From a virus, in IMG/VR virus record IMGVR_UViG_3300017757_000046, positions 1 through 36,575 of that record: DNA of 36,575 nt; one strand, written 5' to 3'. Below are positions 14,168 through 21,786 of the stretch, piece by piece. A program made the translations under genes and the position numbers. The stretch's first letter is position 1. The number at the start of each line of letters is the position of its first letter. A model generated the notes under the pieces. It saw only the letters and a program-made list of their open reading frames with translations, was not told where the DNA came from and ran no database searches.

Positions 14168-14449
14168 ATGACAGAGAGATTTACAGACATAAAATCAAGA
14201 TCAATTTCAGGGGAAAAAGTAAATTGCACCATTGAAAGGAATATTGAAATGTATGTCGAATTTAAAAATGATGAATTTATTTTGAGCAGAAAAAAAATTG
14301 AATCATTCAATGACGGGGTAGGTTCTTCCTTTAAAAATCAAGAATTATTAAAAAGTTCAGATTGGTTAGTAATTCAAAAAAGATTAATTGAAATCCTATT
14401 GAAGCCTAATAATTCCCCAGTAGAATATTATTTAAAAAATTTAGATTAA
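14168..14449 (+). CDS. Hypothetical protein behind promoter D
   Basis: 93 residues, mixed charge, with a likely beta-rich N-terminal half (GEKVNCTIERNIEMYVEFKN) and a helical C-terminus (IQKRLIEILLKP). No family recognised. First gene of the promoter D unit that also carries the RadC-like gene. Its leader is nearly the same as that of the gene at 35559, but the two proteins are not alike. Confidence 0.62.
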   Translation: MTERFTDIKSRSISGEKVNCTIERNIEMYVEFKNDEFILSRKKIESFNDGVGSSFKNQELLKSSDWLVIQKRLIEILLKPNNSPVEYYLKNLD

Positions 14450-14470
14450 TAAAAAAAAACATAACAAAAA

Positions 14471-14905
14471 ATGGATAAATCAATCGAATATTACCTCAAA
14501 GCGAGGAAAAGTAAAAAGAAATTCCCGACGAATAGAATATCAAGCATGGAAGACGCATACGGGTATGCAAAGCAATTTTATAGCGACGATCTGCTCATTT
14601 ATGAATCTGTATTTATAATGATGCTCGATCGTGGCAATAAGGTAAAAGCATGGGCTAAAATTAGCCAGGGTGGAATAATAGGCACCGTCGTTGATGTCAG
14701 GATCATTTGCAAGTATGCTATTGATTCATTGGCAAGCGGTATTATTATGATTCATAATCACCCGACGGGTAGCCTGAAGCCGAGCAACGCAGATATTTCG
14801 GTAACGAGAAAATTAAAAGATGCATTGGCGCTTTTTGAAATTGATCTTTTGGATCATTTGATAATAACAGATCAAGGGTATAAAAGCATAATTAATCAAA
14901 TTTAA
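14471..14905 (+). CDS. RadC-like JAB/MPN-domain protein
   Basis: 144 residues covering just the RadC catalytic domain; the N-terminal HhH part of cellular RadC is absent. The metal-binding motif is intact: MIHNHPTGSLKPSNAD with His95, His97 and Asp108, followed by LLDHLIITDQGYKS. JAB folds are metal isopeptidases or hydrolases; the activity of RadC proteins is unsettled. Phages, plasmids and islands often carry them among accessory genes, consistent with its place between terminase and portal. The upstream context AAAACATAACAAAAA-ATG is typical for this genome. Confidence 0.85.
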   Translation: MDKSIEYYLKARKSKKKFPTNRISSMEDAYGYAKQFYSDDLLIYESVFIMMLDRGNKVKAWAKISQGGIIGTVVDVRIICKYAIDSLASGIIMIHNHPTGSLKPSNADISVTRKLKDALALFEIDLLDHLIITDQGYKSIINQI

Positions 14906-14908
14906 ATC

Positions 14909-15118
14909 ATGGAGAATATTAGCAAGCTAAAAAAAATCCCTGAACGATTACTCAAAGCAGAGAATGTCGTATCAATCGTAATCAATGGGGAAAGATTAGA
15001 CAAAAAAATGATTATTGAAAAAGCAAAAAATGAAGCAAGAATACTTTTGCTTAATAAAGAATTTTTCAATGAGCAAGGGTACGAAGTATTAAAAGAAATT
15101 GAAAGATTAAGATCATGA
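14909..15118 (+). CDS. Small hypothetical protein
   Basis: 69 residues, basic N-terminal half (KLKKIPERLLKAENVVSIVI) and a charged C-terminal helix. No family recognised. It follows the RadC-like gene by 3 nt and overlaps the next gene by 4 nt (ATGA). Confidence 0.58.
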   Translation: MENISKLKKIPERLLKAENVVSIVINGERLDKKMIIEKAKNEARILLLNKEFFNEQGYEVLKEIERLRS

Positions 15119-15279
15119 AGACAGAAAGCATAAGTGAAATAATTAACTTAGTATTATGGTATTTGTTCTTTCTTTGGTTCTTTTATATGATATTAATAAA
15201 ATCGAAAATTGAGCATTTGTTCAACATTTGTTCAGCAAAATTTAAGAAAGGAAAGGAAAAGAAATATAAAATAAAATAA
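15115..15279 (+). CDS. Small single-pass membrane protein (54 aa)
   Basis: Starts MKTESISEIINLV and has one strongly hydrophobic, aromatic segment at about 9-30 (IINLVLWYLFFLWFFYMILI), then a basic tail (KFKKGKEKKYKIK). The ATGA overlap with the upstream gene supports translation. No family recognised. Its 3' half contains the inverted iteron-like pair (15211-15236) and a short purine tract. Confidence 0.55.
   Translation: MKTESISEIINLVLWYLFFLWFFYMILIKSKIEHLFNICSAKFKKGKEKKYKIK
15211..15236 (-). repeat. Iteron-like repeat pair, inverted orientation
   Basis: Read on the minus strand this gives AACAAATGTTG then AACAAATGCTC, preceded by GCTG. It matches 35444-35465 at 21 of 22 bases. On the plus strand a 21-nt purine tract (15244-15264) beginning AAGAAAGGAAA follows, as after the repeats at 652-684. 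It lies inside a small gene. Confidence 0.42.
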
Positions 15280-15281
15280 AA

Positions 15282-15470
15282 ATGATTAGATATATTAACG
15301 CAAAGACCAATCAAGGGGTAGAAACATTGAGTCAAGAGGATTCAAAAGATTACGAAAATAAAAAATTATTCTGGAAAGAATTATTGCAAAATTGCCAAGA
15401 TTACCAAATGTCAGGGCATGAAGCATGGATCAGCAGACGAGCAACAAAAGAATGGTATCATGATTGTTAA
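15282..15470 (+). CDS. Small hypothetical protein
   Basis: 62 residues with a Trp-rich C-terminal half (GHEAWISRRATKEWYHDC). No domain recognised. It begins 2 nt after the membrane protein gene and its end overlaps the next small gene by 11 nt, so it sits in the middle of a tightly packed string. Confidence 0.55.
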   Translation: MIRYINAKTNQGVETLSQEDSKDYENKKLFWKELLQNCQDYQMSGHEAWISRRATKEWYHDC

Positions 15471-15552
15471 AATTGGTATGGTAGTAATAATTAGCTTAAT
15501 AATATTGAACAGATTTAGAAAATCAAAGAAAAAGAGAAATGCCCAGGACTAA
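15460..15552 (+). CDS. Possible 30-residue membrane microprotein
   Basis: MIVKIGMVVIISLIILNRF is a hydrophobic segment followed by a basic tail (RKSKKKRNAQD), the layout of a tiny inner-membrane protein. It fills the 68-nt gap between two genes and overlaps them by 11 and 14 nt, which supports translation by coupling. Its small size means chance cannot be excluded. Confidence 0.42.
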   Translation: MIVKIGMVVIISLIILNRFRKSKKKRNAQD

Positions 15553-15757
15553 GATTGCCAAAGAATATCGAATCAATCAAAATAAATTAAAGCCCGAAAA
15601 CATAAGTAAATTAAATGATCAAATCATAAGGATCTGTGATCGACTTTGCGAAAAAGGTGCTTTTAACCCTGAAGAAAATATCAAAATAAGTATTGATTAC
15701 GATCATATAAGCATAAGAGATCAATACAAAATCCTAAGACTTACGCAATTTATCTGA
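15539..15757 (+). CDS. Small hypothetical protein
   Basis: 72 residues, basic N-terminus (MPRTKIAKEYRINQNKLK), with a likely beta strand IKISIDYDHISI near the middle. No family recognised. Part of the accessory string behind the RadC-like gene. Confidence 0.55.
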   Translation: MPRTKIAKEYRINQNKLKPENISKLNDQIIRICDRLCEKGAFNPEENIKISIDYDHISIRDQYKILRLTQFI

Positions 15758-15788
15758 AGAATACAGAATCGGACATATTAAAAAAGAA

Positions 15789-15953
15789 ATGATTGGAAGA
15801 AAAAGGCACCCGCATAAAAAAGTAAATTTAAGGATTGAAGACATATTGCGATTGATTAAATTTTACGATAATTTAAAATCCCAGGGTGAAGATCGATTGC
15901 ATTGTGATCGAGTATTACGCCAATTAAAAAAGCAAATTTATACTAAATCATAA
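15789..15953 (+). CDS. Small hypothetical protein (54 aa), converging on the portal gene
   Basis: Reads MIGRKRHPHKKVNLRIED... and ends KKQIYTKS; basic and helical. No family recognised. Its TAA and the portal TGA on the other strand overlap within a 6-nt stretch (15948-15953), a tight tail-to-tail junction with no room for a separate terminator. Confidence 0.52.
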   Translation: MIGRKRHPHKKVNLRIEDILRLIKFYDNLKSQGEDRLHCDRVLRQLKKQIYTKS

Positions 15954-17141
15954 TCCAAGCAAGGATCTTTTTTCGTCTTCGTCAAGATCAATACCCGCGT
16001 TTATTATTTTATTTACTGCGTCGGCTCTTAGATTCATTGCTGAGGCTTCGGCATTCTTATCAGATTGTAAAACGGGTATATGATTAAAATCTGCCTTTAC
16101 ATAAAGACCCTCTTTTATTAAACCTAATTGATGAGAAATAGTAGAATACATTTGATTTGTTTCAGGTATGATTGTATCCTGATAGCTCATGCGCATCCCC
16201 TCTTTTACATTCGTAAATGTAGCACCTTTGCCCTGGCTAAATAAATAATACGAAAGCCCGTATGCGTCAATAATAGCCATTTTGTCCTCGGTTAATTCAT
16301 CAAAAAGCATTAAATCTTTTGTCGGGTAACTCATTGGCGTCCAATTAACATCTGCTTCAGTAAGCACCAATTTATCTTTGCTACGTCTTAACCAATCCCT
16401 TTGTATTTCTTCTCTTTCTTCAGCCGTCATTGGTAGAGATCCTCCAAGATCAGACTTTTTGCTTGATAAGATCCCAATAGCACCCATATTTTCCAAAATT
16501 ACATTTCGCTTATTATATTGAGCCATGATATTGCTTAATGGAAATTTTAAAGTATCAATTCTATTAATCGGGTTTAATAAATTAATACCGTCAGGGGTAT
16601 TTAAATAGATCATGTCCTCAACAGAAATATTTTCCTTTTTCTTGGTATCATACCAAAATTCAAATCTTTCAATTAATCCGTCGACCTCGATTTGATCAAG
16701 ATATTTACCCGTTCCAACAATCTTAATTTGATTACTTGGCAATGGTACCAAAAGATTTCGTAAATCAAATGCCCGTTTAGGACAATATGCAAAAGAATTA
16801 TTAAAAAGTCCATCATTGACGGCGAGGCTATAAATTACATCACTCCAAGATTGAGTAGGATTAGGTTGATTGATTAGATCCTGAAACCAATGCTTTTCGA
16901 CTTCGTTTCCGTCAAGATCACAAAGTTTCGGTATTCCGCTTGCTATCATTAATGCCCGTTTATTGATGACGGTTCGTAATTCAGGTATTGTAATGTATAA
17001 TTCGTATGGTTTATCAGTATCGATCCAGGTCGGATCTTTTTTTCCCCAGAATTGGTTGGTATTTCTTGATAACATTCTGAGTAAGTTATCATTTTTTCCG
17101 CTTGACCAACCAAAAATATTAGTCCAAAAATTATTTTTCAT
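15948..17141 (-). CDS. HK97-family portal protein, encoded on the opposite strand
   Basis: 397 residues, normal for the HK97-type portal that forms the dodecameric DNA gate of the head. Recognisable stretches are WIDTDKPYELYITIPELRTVINKRA near the N-terminus, SNIMAQYNKRNVILENMGAIGIL around 205-230, the DWLRRSKDKLVLTEADV region, and DAYGLSYYLFSQGKGATFTNVKEGMR. It is the only minus-strand gene here. Terminase lies to its left and protease-capsid to its right, both on the plus strand, so the usual terminase-portal-protease order is kept but the gene is flipped. It needs its own promoter, presumably in the 101-nt divergent gap at 17142-17242, unless it is read from elsewhere. The frame is intact with no sign of decay. 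Confidence 0.92.
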   Translation of the reverse strand: MKNNFWTNIFGWSSGKNDNLLRMLSRNTNQFWGKKDPTWIDTDKPYELYITIPELRTVINKRALMIASGIPKLCDLDGNEVEKHWFQDLINQPNPTQSWSDVIYSLAVNDGLFNNSFAYCPKRAFDLRNLLVPLPSNQIKIVGTGKYLDQIEVDGLIERFEFWYDTKKKENISVEDMIYLNTPDGINLLNPINRIDTLKFPLSNIMAQYNKRNVILENMGAIGILSSKKSDLGGSLPMTAEEREEIQRDWLRRSKDKLVLTEADVNWTPMSYPTKDLMLFDELTEDKMAIIDAYGLSYYLFSQGKGATFTNVKEGMRMSYQDTIIPETNQMYSTISHQLGLIKEGLYVKADFNHIPVLQSDKNAEASAMNLRADAVNKIINAGIDLDEDEKRSLLGL

Positions 17142-17201
17142 GCTAAAAATTTGAGAAATTAAAGTTATTAATTATAAATTTAGTTAATTTTAGAATTATT
17201 T

Positions 17202-17216
17202 TCCTTATTATAAGGA
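17202..17216. promoter_or_regulatory. Perfect palindrome in the divergent portal/protease gap
   Basis: TCCTTAT-T-ATAAGGA is a 7-1-7 perfect inverted repeat 26 nt before the protease ATG and 60 nt before the portal ATG. An ATAAATTTAG run at 17174-17183 lies upstream. It could be an operator serving both directions; no clear -7 box was found. Confidence 0.35.
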
Positions 17217-17242
17217 TAATATTAAAAAAGGGATCAAGCAAC

Positions 17243-17998
17243 ATGAAAAAAAACTTTAATCAATATTCTGTAAAATCTTTTGAAACTTCAATCAAAGATT
17301 TATCATTAGGAAAAAGAGAGGTTGCAATGTATCTTTCAAAATTTAATGTCATTGATTCTGATGACGATATGATCAAAAAAGGGGCTTTTGCAAAGAGCAT
17401 AAAAGAAAGAGGCCCAGGATCGGGGAGTAATAGAAATATTGCTTTTTTGCGTTATCATGATTGGCAACATCAAATTGGTAAATTTCTTAAATTAGAGGAA
17501 GACGAAAAAGGATTGCTTGCTATTGCTCAGCTTGGCACGAGTACAAAAGGTGAAGACGCATTGCGTGATTATGAGGACGGAATCATTAAAGAGCATTCAA
17601 TCGGATTTCAATATATGAGCGAGAATGTAAATTGGATTGAAAGCGAGGGCAAAAAAGGATATTACGAAATTGAAGAAGTAAAATTGTTTGAAGGATCAGC
17701 AGTAACTTTTGGATCGAATGAATATACAGAAGTATTAAGTATAGGAAAATCTGAAAATAAAAATGATCTTATTAAAAAATTAAGTAAAGAAATTGAAATC
17801 GTCACAAAGGCATTAATCAATGGGAGGGGAACCGACGAAAGATTATACAATTTGGAAATGAAATTAAAATATTTGAATGCACGATTAATTGATCTTGCAA
17901 TAATAGACAACCAAATACCCAGGGTAAAGGCTATTCAGCAAATCAATAAAAAAACGTCGTTTAATTGGGTAGAATTAGAAAATTTGTTAAATCAATAA
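17243..17998 (+). CDS. Prohead maturation protease (HK97 family)
   Basis: 251 residues. The catalytic features of the HK97 prohead protease (peptidase U35-like) are visible: His72 in LRYHDWQHQIGKF and Ser119 in EHSIGFQ, followed by EVKLFEGSAVTFGSNEY. It trims scaffold or capsid N-termini during head maturation. The C-terminal 80 residues form a charged helical extension (LSKEIEIVTKALINGRG...), possibly a scaffolding part. The capsid gene begins 12 nt downstream. Confidence 0.9.
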   Translation: MKKNFNQYSVKSFETSIKDLSLGKREVAMYLSKFNVIDSDDDMIKKGAFAKSIKERGPGSGSNRNIAFLRYHDWQHQIGKFLKLEEDEKGLLAIAQLGTSTKGEDALRDYEDGIIKEHSIGFQYMSENVNWIESEGKKGYYEIEEVKLFEGSAVTFGSNEYTEVLSIGKSENKNDLIKKLSKEIEIVTKALINGRGTDERLYNLEMKLKYLNARLIDLAIIDNQIPRVKAIQQINKKTSFNWVELENLLNQ

Positions 17999-18010
17999 AA
18001 TTTTAGAATC

Positions 18011-19234
18011 GTGGAAGGAAAAGAAATAACACCACAAGAAATCATTGGTAAATTCGAGGAAAAAATCAATGAAGCTACAAAAGGATTAGCGGGATCTGCT
18101 GAAGTAGAAAATTTAAAGTCTGAATTATCAGAAATTAAAAACTTGGCTGAAAAAGATCAGACAGAGGGCATGAAAGAAAAATTGGTTGAATTGGAAAGTG
18201 CCGTTAAAAGCCTGAAAGAATCATCAAAAAATGCACCCGTAAAAAGAAAATCTTTGGTTGAATTGATCAAAGAGAAAGCAGAAAAAATACAAGAGGTTGT
18301 AAAATCTGGAAAAGGAAAGGTTGAAATTTCTTTGAAAGCTCAACAAGATCCTTCAGATATTGGGACTCGTGATGATTATGCTCAATTTTTAGAGGGCACA
18401 ATTAAAAAGCCCGTAAGAGCAACGAGAATCACCGATCTTTTCAGACGGGTAAATGTATCGACAGAATACGTGAAATACCGCGAGCAAAACGCAGTTACTC
18501 GTGATGCTAAGGTCGTAGTAGCTTGTGCTACCTCTACCTCAAATACGAAAACTACCTGGGTAAACAGAACGGTTCAAATCCAGAAGATCAGGGATTTTGT
18601 AGATATTTGTATCGATATGATTGACGATTATTCATTTGTTGCGTCAGAAGTTGAGCAATTAGTAAATGAATCTGTTAAATTGAAAGAGGAAGCCGAGATC
18701 CTTGCGGGTACGGGGAATATCTTATCAATCGACGGGATTGCTTCAGAATTCGACCCCGCAAATGTATTAGCCCCTTTTACGGGTGCTTTTCAATCTGCGA
18801 CATTAGCAGAATTAACGGCGTCAATGAAAGCACAAATATTTACTTTTGGGCAAGAAAATTCTTGGGATGCTGATACAATCGTCATGAATTATAATGATTT
18901 TGTAAAATTCATGCATCAAAAAAATGCCGATAATGATTACCTTTTACCAAATTTCGTGATGCAAGGTGACGGCATTTTAAATGGCATGAAAATAGTTACG
19001 AGTCCATTGGTTTCTGCTAATACCCTTTATGTATTTGATTCTTCAAAGGGGGAAATCTTAGACAGACAAGGCGCTACGCTTGAAATGAGTTATGAAAATA
19101 ATGACAATTTTGAGCATGAGATTGTTACTTTGAAAGTTATTGAAAGATTACAATTTCATGTAGCAAATATTAATCAGGATGCGTTCATGAAGTGCACGAA
19201 TATTTCGACGGCATTGACGGCATTAACCGCATAA
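18011..19234 (+). CDS. Major capsid protein (HK97 fold), GTG start
   Basis: 407 residues. The first about 100 residues are a charged coiled coil (EIIGKFEEKINEAT, LKSELSEIKNLAEKD), the expected delta/scaffold domain removed by the protease. The HK97-type shell domain follows from about 115 (DDYAQFLEGTIKKPVRATRI, KLKEEAEILAGTGNILSIDGI, DTIVMNYNDFVKFM, VTSPLVSANTLYVFD). The best start is GTG at 18011, since the next in-frame ATG (18170) would cut into the coiled coil. This is the only non-ATG start I favour here. The terminator 213 nt downstream probably limits read-through to the tail genes. Confidence 0.93.
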   Translation: MEGKEITPQEIIGKFEEKINEATKGLAGSAEVENLKSELSEIKNLAEKDQTEGMKEKLVELESAVKSLKESSKNAPVKRKSLVELIKEKAEKIQEVVKSGKGKVEISLKAQQDPSDIGTRDDYAQFLEGTIKKPVRATRITDLFRRVNVSTEYVKYREQNAVTRDAKVVVACATSTSNTKTTWVNRTVQIQKIRDFVDICIDMIDDYSFVASEVEQLVNESVKLKEEAEILAGTGNILSIDGIASEFDPANVLAPFTGAFQSATLAELTASMKAQIFTFGQENSWDADTIVMNYNDFVKFMHQKNADNDYLLPNFVMQGDGILNGMKIVTSPLVSANTLYVFDSSKGEILDRQGATLEMSYENNDNFEHEIVTLKVIERLQFHVANINQDAFMKCTNISTALTALTA

Positions 19235-19251
19235 TATCAAAATTTTGAATC

Positions 19252-19470
19252 ATGGCAAAAGTAAAATTAATTAGAGATTACGACGGGCAAAAAAAAGGCT
19301 CTACGATTGAAGTATCAGAGAAAGAAAAACATTTTTTGCTCACGAATACCTTTGCCGTTTTATCGGGTTGTGATTCAGATTGCGAGGATTGCGAGGATTG
19401 CAAGGGAGAAAAGAAAAGGAGATCACGCAAGGTGGTGAAGAAAACGAAAGCCCCTACAAAAAAGAAGTAG
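19252..19470 (+). CDS. Small Cys-cluster, Lys-rich head-region protein
   Basis: 72 residues. The N-terminal 38 residues form a short beta-rich unit (KVKLIRDYDGQKKGSTIEVS) seen in small proteins after phage capsid genes. A cysteine cluster CDSDCEDCEDC and a Lys/Arg tail (KKRRSRKVVKKTKAPTKKK) follow. The cysteines could bind metal and the tail DNA, but neither is shown. Head decoration or connector accessory is plausible from position. Its stop codon lies inside the downstream terminator stem. Confidence 0.65.
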   Translation: MAKVKLIRDYDGQKKGSTIEVSEKEKHFLLTNTFAVLSGCDSDCEDCEDCKGEKKRRSRKVVKKTKAPTKKK

Positions 19471-19480
19471 GGGTTTTTTT
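19447..19480 (+). terminator. Intrinsic terminator after the capsid block
   Basis: Stem CCCCTAC (19451-19457) with GTAGGGG (19467-19473), extended by A-T pairs, and seven T. It overlaps the end of the preceding gene and lies 10 nt before the next ATG, so some read-through must occur. Confidence 0.82.
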
Positions 19481-19489
19481 AAAAGAATC

Positions 19490-20002
19490 ATGAGTATATT
19501 AAATATTACATATAACGATTTTGGCAAAGGCAAATATGAGTTGCATCATGGCATGTATGAGCAGACGAAAATACAAGCATATATTGATAAATACGAAAAG
19601 CAATATCTTGTTAAATTATTAGGGGTTGAATTATATAACCTTTTCGTTGCTGATCTTACGGCGGGCGTTCCTCAATCTGCTATTTTTACCAAAATTTATA
19701 ATGCGTTTGAATACGATAATATTAATTGTAATATTTATATTTCAGAAGGCATGCTTGATATGATCAAGGGCTTTGTTTATTTCCAATATTTAAAAGACAT
19801 GACGAATAGCGTGGCTGTTTCGGGAAATGTTCGACCATTGGGTGAAAATTCGGAAAATGTTTCGACTTTGAATTCAATGATATATACGAGATACAATGAA
19901 AGCATGGTTACTTATCGAGCAATCCAAAGATATATTTGTGATTTTAGCACCGATTATTTGACATATAACGGGGTTGGATTAGGTAATGCGTTTTGGATAT
20001 GA
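19490..20002 (+). CDS. Head-tail connector-like protein (DUF6712-like)
   Basis: 170 residues. Helical, with YIDKYEKQYLVKLLGVELYNLF near the N-terminus, MLDMIKGFVYFQYLKDM in the middle and RYNESMVTYRAIQRYI at the end. This layout resembles DUF6712-type proteins of Bacteroidota phages, which occupy the gp6-like adaptor position between capsid and tail. The position directly downstream of the capsid block supports an adaptor role. The next gene starts 10 nt before its end. Confidence 0.65.
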   Translation: MSILNITYNDFGKGKYELHHGMYEQTKIQAYIDKYEKQYLVKLLGVELYNLFVADLTAGVPQSAIFTKIYNAFEYDNINCNIYISEGMLDMIKGFVYFQYLKDMTNSVAVSGNVRPLGENSENVSTLNSMIYTRYNESMVTYRAIQRYICDFSTDYLTYNGVGLGNAFWI

Positions 20003-20682
20003 TCGAAGCAAGCGAATACATAAAAGGTCTTGTATCAGATATTGATAATTCTTTGACGGGCAAATATGATTCGTCAAGCCAAAAGACTTTTGTTTGCAAT
20101 ACAAAGTGGGCAAGAAAGGGAAAATTAATAACAGATTCCTCAGGAGTAGTTTTTAAAATTTCTGAAATTGTTTACGATTCATATATCAAAGCAGAGCCAA
20201 TAGGAAATGGATCTGAAGTATTAGACGGGGTATTTTATTTGCAAGAGCCTTTTTTCATAACGGGCACGAAATTAGCGACGAATCAAGAATGGACGATTGC
20301 TGATTCAAATTTGAATAATAAATTACCTTTGATCTGGCTACTTGAAATTATTTCTGAAACGGGGTACGGAAAAAATTATGCTATTGAAAAAGAGATTGAA
20401 ACAAAATTATTTTTCTTAGATGAAACCGATCCTGGGCAATATTATACGAAAGACCACCGAGAGCAAGTAGTGATACCTATGCAAAAATTAATGCATGAGT
20501 TCTTTGATCAAATCGAAAAAAATCGTAAATATAAAGCGGTAGATACCTTTAGGTATAAAACCTTTTCCCGTTTTGGGGTTGAACAAGAAAAGGGCACAAT
20601 ACAAAATATATTGAATGCAAATTTGTCGGGGGTTGCATTAGATTTTACCCTCACCCGATATAAAGAAAATTGTAAATGCTAA
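19993..20682 (+). CDS. Probable head-closure or tail-completion protein
   Basis: 229 residues. I recognise no named domain. The N-terminal half has beta-like stretches (GVVFKISEIVYDSYIKAEPI), and the C-terminal half resembles a tail-terminator region (QKLMHEFFDQIEKN, VALDFTLTRYKENCKC). It lies between the connector-like and tail-tube genes where head-closure and tail-completion proteins normally are. One gene of this size could combine both functions. Function is from position only. Confidence 0.6.
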   Translation: MDMIEASEYIKGLVSDIDNSLTGKYDSSSQKTFVCNTKWARKGKLITDSSGVVFKISEIVYDSYIKAEPIGNGSEVLDGVFYLQEPFFITGTKLATNQEWTIADSNLNNKLPLIWLLEIISETGYGKNYAIEKEIETKLFFLDETDPGQYYTKDHREQVVIPMQKLMHEFFDQIEKNRKYKAVDTFRYKTFSRFGVEQEKGTIQNILNANLSGVALDFTLTRYKENCKC

Positions 20683-20694
20683 AATTAAAAAAAA

Positions 20695-21603
20695 ATGATA
20701 GGTTGTAATTGCGACGCGGGTTTATCAAATACGGGTAGACCAAACTGCGTGCCGATATTCGGCATTACGAGTAGTTTTATTATGGTACCGCTAATAGCGA
20801 ATGACGGTACAAGAAATGGAATTGATCTTACGGCTACTTTGCCGACATGGGGTAATCTTATAAATGAAGCAGACGCAAGTAAGCGTTGGTTTCCTTTGCC
20901 CGCATTTGAAAATGTAGAATTGCCAAAAGCAGATAGCCAATTTGAGGAGGCTAACTCAGGAAGAATGGTTTTTCTAAGACAAGGGAAAAGATCTTTTAGT
21001 GGTGAATTATGGGCCGAGGATTCTACGCCGACTTTCTTAGGAAAATTGCAAATGAATCGTTGCGTTGATTTCGGAATGTATATCGTTGATGTAAATGGAA
21101 ATCTAATTGGTAGCGAGGAATCTGGATATCTTTATCCAATCCCCGTAGATAATCCCAGTTTTGATCCTAAGTTTAATTTCGCGACAGATTCAACGACTCA
21201 AAAAATAATGCTTGGTTTTGACTTTGATAGATTATTCGACGAATCAACAATGTATATGATTAACGTATCTGAAGCGGGGCAAGATTTTACTCAGCTCGAA
21301 GGATTGAAAGATGTAAATATTTTAAGTCTTTCCGTCACTTCAACGATTGCGTCATTTACGGCTAAATTAGATTATGGAACAGCAATCAATAAGATCCTTT
21401 ATAAAGGGGCTACGGCAACAGCAGATTGGAGAATTTACAATATTACTCAATCGGTTGATTTTGCGCCAGATTCGGTTACGGAAAATCCTGACGGAACTTA
21501 TGCCCTGAATTATGCGACGGGCGGTACAGCTTCAGCGGGCGATGTATTAAAGGTTCAGGTTGTCAAATCGGGATTTGAAGGAAATGCTCAAGCGACTGTA
21601 TAA
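20695..21603 (+). CDS. Probable major tail (tube) protein
   Basis: 302 residues, beta-rich. The N-terminus is unusual, with four cysteines (GCNCDAGLSNTGRPNC). The C-terminal about 90 residues look like an Ig-like or pyocin-knob type add-on (SLSVTSTIASFTAKLDYG ... NPDGTYALNYATGG). Its place after the completion genes and before the tape measure, and the strong terminator shortly behind it, suggest a highly expressed tube protein. No domain is recognised with certainty. Confidence 0.62.
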   Translation: MIGCNCDAGLSNTGRPNCVPIFGITSSFIMVPLIANDGTRNGIDLTATLPTWGNLINEADASKRWFPLPAFENVELPKADSQFEEANSGRMVFLRQGKRSFSGELWAEDSTPTFLGKLQMNRCVDFGMYIVDVNGNLIGSEESGYLYPIPVDNPSFDPKFNFATDSTTQKIMLGFDFDRLFDESTMYMINVSEAGQDFTQLEGLKDVNILSLSVTSTIASFTAKLDYGTAINKILYKGATATADWRIYNITQSVDFAPDSVTENPDGTYALNYATGGTASAGDVLKVQVVKSGFEGNAQATV

Positions 21604-21776
21604 TGGATATATTTGTTGGTAATAATAGCTTTAATGCTGAGATATTGAAATCAATATCAAAAGAGGAAGCCGTAAAAAATTTCTTCCCAATAAAAAAGGA
21701 AGTTATTGAAATGGCGTGGAATGAAGCTAACCCAAAAAGGGCAAGAAAAAGACCGCCAAAGAAAGCCAAGAAATAA
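21603..21776 (+). CDS. Small basic protein (57 aa) after the tail-tube gene
   Basis: MDIFVGNNSFNAEILKSISK at the start, a very basic tail (NPKRARKRPPKKAKK) at the end. The ATG overlaps the preceding stop (TAATG) by 1 nt, so translation is coupled. No family recognised; a tail-assembly helper is possible by position. It ends 10 nt before a strong terminator. Confidence 0.55.
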   Translation: MDIFVGNNSFNAEILKSISKEEAVKNFFPIKKEVIEMAWNEANPKRARKRPPKKAKK

Positions 21777-21786
21777 AACCAAATTT

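Noticed and set aside
15940-17242. Invertible portal segment
   Set aside because: Comparison of both flanks gave only short AT-rich similarities, no inverted repeat, and no recombinase gene is present.
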